Assembly (NCBI GenBank): GCA_022836915.1
Contig: CP094668.1
Span: 2,294,001-2,358,000, forward strand
Source of the DNA: Paenibacillus sp. OVF10
Lineage (GTDB): Bacteria; Bacillota; Bacilli; Paenibacillales; Paenibacillaceae
DNA length: 64,000 nucleotides
Direction of reading: 5' to 3'
Shown here: piece after piece, positions 28,788-38,682 of the stretch
How positions within the stretch are numbered: position 1 is the stretch's first letter
Layout of the letters: every line of letters begins with the position of its first letter
Notes under the pieces: generated by a model
Database searches by the model: none
Told to the model about the DNA's origin: nothing
The model's input: only the letters and a program-made list of their open reading frames with translations
Position numbers and translations under genes: made by a program

Positions 28788-30786
28788 TCACACTTTTGCA
28801 TTCACAGCTTGTTGGATCATTTCAATAACAGCTTCAATACGTTGGATGCCTTGATCTCCCTGACCGTATGCACGGACAGAGGCGGATGAGGCATTTTTCT
28901 CATTCTCTCCAAGTACGAGCGAATAAGGCACTTTTTCCATCTGGGCTTCACGGATTTTGTACCCGAGCTTTTCGCTACGTAGATCTGTTTCTACCCGAAT
29001 GCCCGCAGCTCGGAGCTGGCTCTGTACTTGGAATGCGTAGTCTGCGTAATGATCTGATACAGGCAGCAGCTTCACTTGCACAGGTGCGAGCCAGAGTGGG
29101 AACGCTCCCGCATAGTGCTCAGTCAGGATGCCGATGAAACGATCAATGGAACCGTAGATGGCACGGTGAATCACGACCGGACGGTGTTTCAGGCTATCCT
29201 CGCCAATGTAAGTGAGGTCGAACTTCTCCGGCATTTGAAAATCAAGCTGGATTGTTCCGCACTGCCAGCTGCGCTTCAACGCATCGAGGATATGAAAGTC
29301 AATTTTCGGTCCATAAAAGGCACCGTCTCCTTCGTTAATGCGATACTCCACGCCGCGCCGATCTAGTACATTTTGTAATGCTCTTTCAGCCTGATCCCAC
29401 AGTTCTTCCGATCCCATGGAATCTTCCGGACGAGTGGACAATTCGATCTTATATTCGAACCCAAAGATATCGTACATACGTCCGATCAGTGAGATCGCCT
29501 GATTAATCTCGTCCTCGATCTGCTCTGGCATGACGTAGAGATGAGCATCATCCTGGCAGAATGTCCGCACACGCATCATGCCGTTCAGGGCACCTGAGAA
29601 TTCATGACGGTGAACCTGACCAAATTCCATCATGCGAATCGGTAATTCGCGATAGGAATGGAGTGTGTTTTTGAAGATCAGCATGTGCCCAGGACAGTTC
29701 ATCGGTTTCAGTGCAAAAGTGGCATCGTCCACTTCGGAGAAATACATGTTGTCCTTGTAATGCTCCCAATGGCCGGATTGCTCCCACAGCCGGTTGTTCA
29801 TCATGAGAGGAGTCCGAACTTCCTGATAACCTTCCTGTAATTGCAGCTCACGCGAGAATTGCTCCAGTTCAGTGCGAACAGTCATGCCTTTAGGCAGATA
29901 GAAGGGCATGCCAGGAGCTTCTTCGGAGAACATGAACAGTTCGAGCTCTTTGCCAAGTTTACGATGATCCCGTTTCTTCGCTTCTTCGAGCAAGTGCAGA
30001 TGTTCATCCAGTTGGGCTTTGTTCGGGAAAGCAGTGCCGTAGATGCGTTGCAGCATCTTATTATCCGAGTTCCCCGCCAGTACGCGCCAGCTACATTCAA
30101 CAGCTTGAACGCTTTGATTCGACCAGTGGATGGAAGATGGGGACCGCGACACAGATCGAAGAACTCTCCTTGATCATAGATTGAAAGTTCGGCGTCCTCT
30201 GGCAAATCCTGAATGAGTTCAAGCTTGTAGGGGTCCTGGATCTCTCCGAAGATACGGAGGGCTTCTTCCCGGCTAACGACCCGGCGACTGATCTTATGAT
30301 TCTCCTGAATGATTCTGTTCATTTCCCGCTCGATGGCAGCCAGATCACTGATGGACAAGGCATGCTCCAGATCAACATCGTAATAGAATCCATCTTCAAT
30401 GACTGGGCCGATACCCAGTTTCACTTGTTCTGCACCGTAGATGCGTTTGAGCGCCTGTGCCAGCACATGTGCTGCGCTGTGACGATAACGATACAGACCT
30501 TCCGCGCTGTCCAAAGTAACAATAACGAGTTCGCAATCTTGCTTGAGCACCCAATCGAGATCGACATTTTGACCATCTACAATACCGCCAATGGCCTGTT
30601 TTCCCAGGCTTGTGCTGATAGATGAGGCGACCGCACCTACAGTGATGCCTGCTTCGTAAGAACGTACCACGCCACCTTGCAGACGGACCTCAATGGATTG
30701 ACTGGATGGTTGTAGATCATTTGCTTGGCTGTTTATTTCGTTACCTGAATTGTTGCTTGCTGAGTTACTTTTTCTTGTTTGCTCAT
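28788..30786 (-). CDS. thrS: Threonyl-tRNA synthetase (probable base-call frameshifts)
   Basis: Class II synthetase, 666 residues after correction: TGS domain, editing domain with HSAAHVLAQAL, catalytic domain (MNCPGHMLIF, MRVRTFCQDDAHLY, motif 3 region) and anticodon-binding domain. The reading switches frame at AA 30070-30071; one extra base gives YWRGNSDNKMLQRIYGTAF. A second missing base is likely in the run 30769-30773. It would let translation begin at ATG 30786, which has GGAGAG eight bases upstream. In-frame ATG 30802 has no ribosome binding site. Controlled by the upstream T-box. Confidence 0.9.
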
Positions 30787-30817
30787 GTGAACCACTCTCC
30801 ATTTCTTAAAATGAAAG

Positions 30818-31140
30818 CGCAAAAAACACCCGTCCCGGAAAAGGGACGAGTGCGCTTGGCTCGTGGTTCCACCCTAATTTTGGTTATGGTGCACCCTGCT
30901 CTCGGCCAGCCGCCGGAACAGAAAACATCATAACCCTCATTGGAATCCGTTATCGGGGATCAGGCGGTGAACTCTACTGGCAACAAGCCGAACATCCGAG
31001 AGAGGTTCGAAATGATGAGGTTCGAGGTCACGGCTGCAGAGGGTAATTCCGGTCCGTTCGCTGAAGAAGGTTTCACCAATCCCTCTCTCTCTGGGCAGCA
31101 CGCAAACGAAATCATGTCTCTGGTCATCGCCAAATATGTT
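30818..31140 (-). promoter_or_regulatory. T-box leader of thrS
   Basis: On the minus strand the leader ends with the T-box AGGGTGGAACCACG (complement 30862-30875) and a terminator. ACC at complement 31042-31044, within GGAATTACCCTC, is the likely threonine specifier codon. Uncharged tRNA-Thr should stabilise the antiterminator and permit thrS transcription. The 5' boundary is approximate. Confidence 0.9.
30820..30851 (-). terminator. T-box terminator
   Basis: CACTCGTCCC pairs with GGGACGGGTG and is followed by TTTTTT on the minus strand. It competes with the T-box antiterminator. Confidence 0.85.
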
Positions 31141-31256
31141 AGATAAACTCATTGAAGTTATCCTGAAATGTGTTGCATTCAATATCAATATATTGGAACA
31201 GGTGTTATTGAGTGTCGATTATATAGACTGAAAATGGAAAGGTCAAGCGGAACATT

Positions 31257-33016
31257 TTAATTGGTTTCGGACGGCCCATCCCATATTAAGCAAATGATCG
31301 TTCCTTCACCAGGGGTGGACTGTACCTCAATACGACCATTCATGGCTTCGATCAAACCTTTGGTTACCGCCATGCCCAGCCCTGATCCAACATCCGATGT
31401 ACCTGTATCTGTACCGCGATAGTATCGTTCAAATAACTTCCATACCATCTCGGAGTCCATGCCTCTTCCATTATCGGCAAACTGAATGCTGAATTCATCT
31501 GCTTGCTTACCTGAATGCACACTGACAACCAGGATGGACTCGGGCGGATTATGAAGAAGGGCATTGGCGGTCAGATTATCCACAATTCGTTCAAACGACG
31601 GAATATGGACAAGTCCATATACAGGCACTTCAGAAGGTTGAAATAGGATGCGACCTTCCCCATATGCCGGATTCCGTTCAGCGCGCTGGATCAGATCACG
31701 GAGCAACGTATTTACGTCAGTCTCTTCCACCACAGGTTGATATCCTCCACTGCGTAATCGATAGGTCATGGCAAGGTCGTTGACAAGCCTGTCCATATAC
31801 ATGGACTTATCGAGCATTATGCCTGCAAATTCCCTGACTTCCTCCGCGGTCCAGCTATATTTATCCGCCTCAAGCATATGAGCATATCCCTGAATGGAGG
31901 AGAGGGGGTCTTAAGGTCATGCGTTATGCCAGCAATCCACTCCTCCCGCAGAGAATCGGTCTGTTTCCGAAGTTCTTCATCTTGCTTCAAAGTGTGAGAC
32001 AGGGCCTGCATGGAGCGAAGCACTTCAGCATACACGTTGTATTTTCTCTTCCACTTTCCGTTACGACGCTGACTGCGAGGCACTCCAAAGGCTCCGGTAG
32101 GTTCCTCGTAATGTCCTCGTTCCAGACGCTGTAACCATTGGAGCATATGCAGCATGGGTGAGCCAAATCGGTTGGCATACCAGAAGGCAAGCAAAATGAG
32201 CAAAATGATGATGGACACAATCAATACAACCAATGCCGGTTCCAGAATAAAACTGTAGGGGTTTTGGTTTCCGGTCGCCAATGGATCACCAGGTATGCTA
32301 ATCAGCCAGGTAGTTTCATTCTGTTCGTCGTACCACGTGGCAACAGACATACCTGATCGACTCGGATAGCGAACTTGCAGAACGAGTTCCTGAATGGTGT
32401 ATTCGCTAGGTACGCCCATGGCCGGTTTGTTATAGGAGGAGAGTTCGCTTCCTGACGCGTCCAATACTTGAAGATAAGCATTGGCGGCACGGAGGGCCTC
32501 CTGTTGGTCGGGCTGAAGATCAAGCTTCCCGTTGGTGAAAGCAAGGTCTGAACGAATCTTATTCATTAAGGACTTAGCCGGGTTACTCTCACCATATAAC
32601 AAGGTGAATTCCTTCCCGTTTTTCTCCCGGATCAGCATGACAATCTGATAAGGGAACGGCTTCTGGATTTCCCAGTATGCAATCAATTCCCCCGGTTTAT
32701 AGTGAGTAGGAACATCGGCAGGTGTGTGATATTCATCAATGGCGTAACCTTGTTCATCCAGAACCTGGAGCCAGCCTTGATTTTTATCCACTTGCTTCAG
32801 CAATTCGGGGTCATATTGGATCGTATTATCTGGCTGAATCTCTGCTGTATTAATCAATTGGTCCAGACCATTAACAGCAAAATCATCCACCAGATTCACT
32901 TCATTTACCTTTTGCACAACCCAGTAGGTGGCTACAGACCCAAGCAGGATGATCAGAACGACTGCACCGGCAAGCATCCCGATAAACCGGGTCATTAACC
33001 TGCGACGAATACTCAT
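31257..33016 (-). CDS. Sensor histidine kinase (probable base-call frameshift)
   Basis: A 586-residue membrane kinase after correction: helix at about 12-36, large extracytoplasmic domain, second helix near 265-285, linker, HisKA with ITHDLKTP (phospho-histidine) and HATPase with NALLHN, FADNGRGMD and GSGLGMAVTKG. The frame breaks at the G-run 31904-31908; one extra base gives HDLKTPLSSIQGYAHMLEAD. It starts inside the response regulator stop (ATGA), so the pair is translationally coupled. Confidence 0.9.
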
Positions 33017-33774
33017 GGGCGTGACACATGTTCCGGCTGAATCAGTTTGTAACCCAGACCCCGGACGTTGACGAGAAACACCGGATTGGAAGGATCGGCT
33101 TCAATGCGCTCCCGAATGCGGTGAATATGAACCATCACGGTATTGTCATCACTAATGGATTCAGAGCCCCAGACCCGTTCATATAGATCTGATTTGGTGA
33201 AGATTCGATTGGGATGCTTGCAGAAAAAGAGCAGTAGTTGAAACACAAGTGCCGGACAGGATACGGATTCTCCTTCAACCCGAAGCTCACCAGCCCATTC
33301 CAGCACCTGGAATCGTCCAAAGTCGTACACGCCTTCCGGCATGCTGGGAGATGACGTATTTACGTTGGATGGGATGGGTTCCGAGATCGCTGCGGTTTTA
33401 GAAGGTAAATAACGCTTAAGCAATGATTTAATTCGAGCAACGACTTCCAGAGGATTAAAGGGTTTGACCACATAATCGTCGCCACCAACGGCGAATCCGG
33501 TTAATTTGTCATAATCGGTTGTTTTGGCCGTCAGAAACAGGATAGGCGCATCGGTAACCTGCCGTAGAAAAGGACAGATTTCCAGTCCGCTTTTGCCAGG
33601 AAGCATGATGTCGAGCACGATGCAATGATAGGTCTTGTTGTTGCATGCCTCAATGGCAGCTTCGCCTGTTGTAACGGTATCAATATCGAGAAACTGCTCT
33701 TTGAGCAGAACGGTTTTGAGCATATGCAGAATGGCCTGTTCATCATCCACAAGCAGTAATGAGACGTTATCCAT
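33013..33774 (-). CDS. OmpR-family response regulator
   Basis: A 253-residue regulator: receiver domain with LLVDDEQ acidic pocket, phospho-acceptor in IVLDIMLPGKSG, the switch threonine FLTAKT and VKPFNP lysine. A Ser/Pro-rich linker follows, then a winged-helix domain with IHRIRERIEADPSNPVFL and VRGLGYKL. It pairs with the following kinase. It is divergent from the M23 peptidase gene across about 220 bp, a plausible target promoter. Confidence 0.93.
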   Translation of the reverse strand: MDNVSLLLVDDEQAILHMLKTVLLKEQFLDIDTVTTGEAAIEACNNKTYHCIVLDIMLPGKSGLEICPFLRQVTDAPILFLTAKTTDYDKLTGFAVGGDDYVVKPFNPLEVVARIKSLLKRYLPSKTAAISEPIPSNVNTSSPSMPEGVYDFGRFQVLEWAGELRVEGESVSCPALVFQLLLFFCKHPNRIFTKSDLYERVWGSESISDDNTVMVHIHRIRERIEADPSNPVFLVNVRGLGYKLIQPEHVSRP

Positions 33775-33994
33775 AGTTTAAAAATGACCTCCTGATCCTT
33801 CCGGTGTGTGTATTGCTAATCATACCATCCAAGAAGGCTGTATAGCGTATGAGCTATCTTAACGGAATCTTAATTATACAGCCTCAAAAGGTGTTGCAAG
33901 TTTAACTACATGTAAGATGGGGTTAGACGAAGGATAAGACTCATTCTGTACACTTAACTGGAAAGTATAACGATTAACAGAAGGGATGTTGAGA

Positions 33995-35093
33995 ATGAAC
34001 AGAGAAGGTCATCTGAAATCAGAACATCATACACATTCAAAATTACAGCATAGAAAGGGCTGGAAGGTGCTTGCGATTACCCTTGGAGCTTGCGTGATAT
34101 TGTCTGCTTGCGGCAACAGCAATTCCATTACTTCCGACCAGGCAGAGCAGCAGTCAGCCGAACAGGCATCCAATAATGAAACGAGCGAGAACTCTAATCA
34201 GGAGCAGAACTCAAGTTCAGAGGTGAGCGCGATGGTTACACCGGACAATTTCATAGATACGTTGATGAACGGTTCAAAGGATGCAATCTATAATCAGTTC
34301 TCTCCTGAGTTTAAGGGGACGTTAACGCTTGAACAGTTCAAAACGACCGCTGATCCTTTTCTGGAGGGTGTTGAATCGTGGGAGCAAGTGGTAGACGCCA
34401 AAATGAATCAATTAACCGAGGTTGCCTGGAAGGATCAGACTGGGACCAAAGGGATTCGAGCCTATTTTTCCGAAGAAAATCAAATTGAAGGCCTCTTGAT
34501 CCAACCGCTGCAAGCTTATGAGGACACGGATGCCAAATTCACCAAAACGGAATTTCAATTGCCGATGAAGGGGGAATGGTACGTATTCTGGGGAGGCAAT
34601 GATGCCTTGTCAAACTATCATTATGAGCACGAAACGCAGCGTTATGCACTGGATATCGTACGGACCAAAGAACAATCCAGTTATCAAGGTGATGCAACGG
34701 CAAACGAAAACTATTATGCTTTTGGTGAACCACTCTATGCAGCTGCCGATGGAACCGTTGTCGATATCAAGAACGATATACCGGACAATGTACCGGGTGT
34801 GATGAATCCAGAAGAGCCGGCGGGTAACTATGTGGTGATCGACCATGGCAACAGTGAATACAGCATCACGGGACACATCAAGGAAGGCAGTGTTTCGGTC
34901 AAAAAGGAGATAAGCTCAAGCAGGAGACCCTATCGGTGAGCTTGGTAATTCGGGTAACTCCAGTGAAGCTCATCTGCATTTCCAGGTATCGGATGGCCCG
35001 GATCTGTTCACATCTCGCTCAATTAACATTCGTTGGGCAGACCAGAGTCAGCAGTTAACTCGTGGGAACACAATACAGGGACTGGCGGAGTAA
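33995..35093 (+). CDS. M23-family metallopeptidase-like lipoprotein (probable base-call frameshifts)
   Basis: A 366-residue lipoprotein after correction. Lipobox VILSACGN, a Ser/Asn/Gln-rich linker, a DUF3887-like segment (residues about 75-180) and a LytM/M23 domain with RYALDIV, YAAADGTVVDI, YVVIDHGN, YSITGHIKEGSV and, in the corrected frame, GNSGNSSEAHLHFQVSDGP. As sequenced it stops at 34939; one extra G at 34906-34907 and one at 34923-34924 restore the rest. The HLH motif is present but the first zinc ligand looks atypical. Divergent from a two-component system. Confidence 0.85.
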
Positions 35094-35200
35094 TGATGGA
35101 GTAATTCTCTGTCAGAATGTTAGGGATGACGAAGGCTTCTATTTTCCATTATAATATCCTCTATGATAATAGAACGATCTGGAATGATGGAGGAATAGCG

Positions 35201-35704
35201 ATGAAACTGGAAGATGTGCAGATTGAATATGCGCGCCTGGAGGACTTGCCGAGGATTGTAGAAATTTATAATTCTACCATTGAGGGCCGTATGGCAACAG
35301 CGGATTTGGAGCCGGTGACGGTGGGGCAACGTTTGCCTTGGTTTGAGGAACATACACCGGAACATCGTCCGCTTTGGGTGATGAAGCAGGCAGGACAGGT
35401 GGTCGCTTGGGCGAGTCTCAGTTCATTCTATGGACGTCCTGCGTATAATGGAACGGTGGAAGTCAGTGTATACGTGGATCAGCAATGCCGTGGAATTGGG
35501 GCTGGTGGACGTTTGCTCGAAACGGTATTTGCAGCATGTCCTGCACTTGGGATTACGACCATTCTCGGATTTGTTTTCGGACATAACGAACCGAGTCTGG
35601 GGTTATTGCGCAAGCATGGTTTTGAACAGTGGGGTTATTATCCCGAAGTGGCCGTGTTGGATGGTGTGAATAGAGATCTGGCGATTTTGGGCAAAAAAAT
35701 ATAA
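35201..35704 (+). CDS. GNAT acetyltransferase, phosphinothricin N-acetyltransferase-like
   Basis: A 167-residue GNAT protein. It has the PAT-type opening IVEIYNSTIEGRMATADLEP, WASLSSFYGRPAYNGTVEVS, the acetyl-CoA site QCRGIGAGGRLLE and a C-terminal FGHNEPSLGLLRKHGFEQWG. It probably acetylates an amino-group substrate such as phosphinothricin-like compounds or methionine sulfoximine; specificity is inferred from family only. ATG 35201 follows GGAGG. Confidence 0.88.
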   Translation: MKLEDVQIEYARLEDLPRIVEIYNSTIEGRMATADLEPVTVGQRLPWFEEHTPEHRPLWVMKQAGQVVAWASLSSFYGRPAYNGTVEVSVYVDQQCRGIGAGGRLLETVFAACPALGITTILGFVFGHNEPSLGLLRKHGFEQWGYYPEVAVLDGVNRDLAILGKKI

Positions 35705-35736
35705 GTGTCGTTCTTGTTCGTGAGATAAGAACATTG

Positions 35737-35775
35737 AAAACCTCCAACCTAAATGATAGGATTGGAGGTTTTTTG
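35737..35775 (+). terminator. Rho-independent terminator
   Basis: AAAACCTCCAA pairs with TTGGAGGTTTT followed by further T, downstream of the acetyltransferase gene. Confidence 0.88.
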
Positions 35776-35818
35776 TCGTTCAACTATATTCGTCGCTATG
35801 TGAAAGTGTAGGTTGTGC

Positions 35819-36310
35819 TTACACGCCAAGCTGATGTTTAATCTCTTGAATCTGTCCCAGATGACGTTCCTCATGATAACTTGTAAAGTCAATCCATTGG
35901 GTAAGATCCATCTCACCAAATACGGGATGAGGAAAGGACTTGCTGCGCAGCAGGTCAGGATCATGATCCAATGCAAAGTTGTTTAACGCTTGGTGAGATT
36001 CGTCCAGATCACCGCGTACATCTGCAAGTGCTTCAGGCGCTGCTGGAGGCTGAAGATGGGGTGGTGCCTCGACGGAGCGGCTGCGGTCCAACGATAATTC
36101 ATATGGTTTTTTGTCCACAGACACCGTCTGTTCCTTTTCGAGAGCCAGGCGGGCTTGTTTTCCAATTACATTTTCCATCAGGTTCAGATGACGTAGTACT
36201 TGCATAATACTCCATTGCGCGGGTGAAGGTTTTTGGTTCAATTGTTCTTCTTCGAGTCCCGAGACGGCTTCCCAGATTTGGTTGCGTATATCGTCATTAC
36301 GAGTAAACAT
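35819..36310 (-). CDS. DinB-family protein
   Basis: A 163-residue four-helix-bundle protein of the DinB/YfiT superfamily. Candidate metal histidines lie in VLRHLNLMEN (about residue 41) and YHEERHLGQI near the C-terminus. Relatives are metal-dependent thiol (bacillithiol) transferases or damage-inducible proteins; activity is not predictable. AAGGAGAGG precedes the ATG. Confidence 0.85.
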   Translation of the reverse strand: MFTRNDDIRNQIWEAVSGLEEEQLNQKPSPAQWSIMQVLRHLNLMENVIGKQARLALEKEQTVSVDKKPYELSLDRSRSVEAPPHLQPPAAPEALADVRGDLDESHQALNNFALDHDPDLLRSKSFPHPVFGEMDLTQWIDFTSYHEERHLGQIQEIKHQLGV

Positions 36311-36470
36311 CGTATAATCCTCTCCTTATATATGGGTTCTGTGATGCGGGCAGTCTGTGTATGTTCATTACCCCAAATGTGGATGCTTATCCTATAAGCA
36401 TAAAGAATGGAAAGAATGAATGCGAATCATAGGCAAGATTAGCCTTGTTAGATGTAATTTGTGCCCAATA

Positions 36471-36497
36471 AAAAAAGCCGTTCTCTAATGAACGGTT
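36471..36497 (-). terminator. Minus-oriented hairpin with T-run, no obvious upstream gene
   Basis: On the minus strand GAACGG...CCGTTC-type pairing is followed by a run of six to seven T. No minus-strand gene ends here, since the next genes to the right are on the plus strand. It may terminate an antisense transcript or be a remnant. Confidence 0.45.
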
Positions 36498-36527
36498 CGT
36501 TTCAATCCATCTCAAGTCCAAAAAAGA

Positions 36528-36556
36528 TTGACGGGCAGACCCCGGCAAACTATAAT
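36528..36556 (+). promoter_or_regulatory. Sigma-A promoter of the coiled-coil/amt operon
   Basis: TTGACG (36528-36533) and TATAAT (36551-36556) with a 17-bp spacer, about 35 bp upstream of the first start codon. Confidence 0.85.
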
Positions 36557-36596
36557 CGGTACAAGTAACTTGATATGTAAGGAGTCCTGACATGAT

Positions 36597-37016
36597 ATGT
36601 TAGTAATCGACGAGGTGTATCACCATACAGCATTGCAAATATCATCGTCCGATTTATTGTACCTTATCGAACGGCTGAAGGTCAAAAAAGAAAATGAGAT
36701 CCAAACGCTCAAGCAGAAGATCGAACAGTTCGAACAAAAGCGTCGAGCGGAAGAGATCGCTTATCAATCGTTGTCGCCCGTACGCAAATGGTTTGCGGGA
36801 CGTCCAGCATCCCATCATCAGGCGGTGGAGTATATGGTGCAGGTGAAGGAACGTTTTCGCAAGATGGAACAGATTCGCAGACGCATACGTGAATTGGATC
36901 AGATCGCAGAACGAATTAAGCATCCGGACAGCATTGAGCGGGACGAGATTGAGCTTGCGCCCGATACAATCCGTGAGCTCAGACAGCTTAGTGAAACGGA
37001 GGATGTACAAGCATGA
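36597..37016 (+). CDS. Coiled-coil protein coupled to amt, function unknown
   Basis: A protein of about 139 residues, largely charged helix: heptad-rich KKENEIQTLKQKIEQFEQKR in the first half and RKMEQIRRRIRELDQIAERI in the second, around a short SPVRKWFAGRPASHH linker. Its end overlaps the amt start by four bases (ATGA). The in-frame ATG 36597 is 12 bases from AAGGAG. ATG 36592 has ideal spacing and would be in frame if the TT at 36600-36601 lacked one T. It is not a PII protein, the usual amt partner. Confidence 0.7.
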   Translation: MLVIDEVYHHTALQISSSDLLYLIERLKVKKENEIQTLKQKIEQFEQKRRAEEIAYQSLSPVRKWFAGRPASHHQAVEYMVQVKERFRKMEQIRRRIRELDQIAERIKHPDSIERDEIELAPDTIRELRQLSETEDVQA

Positions 37017-38302
37017 CTTTGGAGACGTTAAGCACCGGGATTGATACGGTCTGGGTCGTACTGAGTGCAGCGATGATTTTATTGATGGAGGGTGGATTCG
37101 CCCTGCTCGAGGCTGGCTTTGTGCGTTATAAAAATAGTGTGAACATTATTATGAAGGTATTTGCTGACATTACAATTGGAACGTTACTGTTCTATGCCAT
37201 CGGTTTTGGACTGATGTATGGTTCGGACGTTGGCGGTTTTGCGGGAGTAACGGGATTTTTCCTGAATGGGGATTTGTCTCATCTGGACGTACCGGTATCT
37301 CTGGAGACATTCTGGTTGTTCCAGGCTGCCTTTACCATTGCCGTTATTTCCATCGTTTCAGGAGCGGTAGCAGAGCGGATCAACTTCCGTGCCTACCTGT
37401 TGTATATCATATTGATGACGGCGATCATCTATCCAATTGGTGGACACTGGGCATGGGGCGGCGGCTGGCTTAGTCAGCTGGGGATGCAGGACTTTGCCGG
37501 TTCGGCTGTCATCCATGCACTCGGCGGATTCTCTGCACTCGCTGCTGCGATTATCATTGGTCCGCGTAAAGGAAAATACACGCCGCTTGGCGTAAGTGCC
37601 ATCGCACTTCCGAGCAATCTGCCACTGGCCTCTGTAGGTGCATTTCTGTTATGGTTCGGCTGGTTTGGCTTCAATGCTGGGAGTACACTCAGCGCGACGG
37701 ATGTAAGAATTGGTCACATTGCGATTGTCACGATGTTATCTGCGGCTTCGGGTGGTGCGGTTACGTTACTGTATACGTTATTCCGCTTCAATCGTTCAGA
37801 TGCACCATCGGTCATTAACGGTTCGCTTGCAGGACTGGTCGGTATTACGGCAGGCTGTGCTTTTGTTGGCGATGTAGCAGCGATATTCATTGGGGCAGTA
37901 TCCGGTTTATTGATGATGGCTGCCACTAACTGGCTGGACCGTCGGCAGATTGATGATCCAGTTGGTGCTTTCCCGGTGCATGCCGCATCAGGGATGTGGG
38001 GCACGATTGCTGTAGGTCTGTTTGCCACGGATGGTGGATTATTCATGGGTGGCGGCTGGAGGTTGCTGGGTGTTCAAGCACTTGGCCTTACAGCCTTGGT
38101 CATCTGGGGATTCGCCATGACCTGGATCGGGTTAAAGTTGATTGGCAAAATTGTGCCTGTACGTTCGACAGAAGAAGAGGAAGATCTGGGTCTGGATATC
38201 AGCTATCATGGTGTGATGGCAGCCCATCAGGCCCATGAATTCCTGGACGGTGAGGAGCATATGCGTGCTTACCAGGAAAAGTCCTCTGATCCAAATCGTT
38301 AA
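37013..38302 (+). CDS. amt: Ammonium transporter
   Basis: A 429-residue Amt/MEP/Rh channel with eleven predicted helices. Signatures include MEGGFALLEAGFVRYKN, the family motif HALGGFSALAAAIIIGPRKG with a pore histidine, WFGWFGFNAGS and AFPVHAASGMWGTIAVG with the second pore histidine. The cytoplasmic tail is acidic (STEEEEDLG). It imports ammonium. Translation is coupled to the preceding coiled-coil gene. Confidence 0.95.
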   Translation: MTLETLSTGIDTVWVVLSAAMILLMEGGFALLEAGFVRYKNSVNIIMKVFADITIGTLLFYAIGFGLMYGSDVGGFAGVTGFFLNGDLSHLDVPVSLETFWLFQAAFTIAVISIVSGAVAERINFRAYLLYIILMTAIIYPIGGHWAWGGGWLSQLGMQDFAGSAVIHALGGFSALAAAIIIGPRKGKYTPLGVSAIALPSNLPLASVGAFLLWFGWFGFNAGSTLSATDVRIGHIAIVTMLSAASGGAVTLLYTLFRFNRSDAPSVINGSLAGLVGITAGCAFVGDVAAIFIGAVSGLLMMAATNWLDRRQIDDPVGAFPVHAASGMWGTIAVGLFATDGGLFMGGGWRLLGVQALGLTALVIWGFAMTWIGLKLIGKIVPVRSTEEEEDLGLDISYHGVMAAHQAHEFLDGEEHMRAYQEKSSDPNR

Positions 38303-38353
38303 ATGGAATATAGGATAAAGAAGTAGACTGACAGGGGATGTCAGTCTCTTTTC

Positions 38354-38590
38354 TATATAAATTGAACTACACATATTTACACGAGAACGTAGAGGACAGA
38401 AAGAACCTGAAGAAGCGAAGCTAAAAGCTTTCTGCAAGAAAGCTACTTCGGAAGCATACACTTCGCCTTTATCCCCGGATTTTTACCTTTCCAAAGGTGA
38501 ATCTAAAAAATTCTGGGGATAACAGCGATCGGAAGGTTGTTCTGTCATCGGAGTTGTAAGTGTAAAATATTCTTAAGTTCAATTTATATA
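38354..38590 (+). repeat. MITE-like interspersed repeat, copy C (long form, 237 bp)
   Basis: Terminal inverted repeats are a perfect 15 bp, TATATAAATTGAACT. TTACAC/GTGTAA lies inside them. A GGACAGAAA block faces TTGTTCTGTC, and TTTATCCCCGGATTTTT faces AATTCTGGGGATAA. Long-form hairpin AGCTTTCT/AGAAAGCT is present. Located 51 bp after amt, in the opposite orientation to copy D beyond the DUF1963 gene. Confidence 0.88.
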
Positions 38591-38682
38591 GAAGCAGGGA
38601 AAGACGTCCGGGCGGAAGAATATACAGGTGTGAACCTGAATATGTCTCAGCATAGGTGTATTGTCAAAAGGGGAGGATCTAT

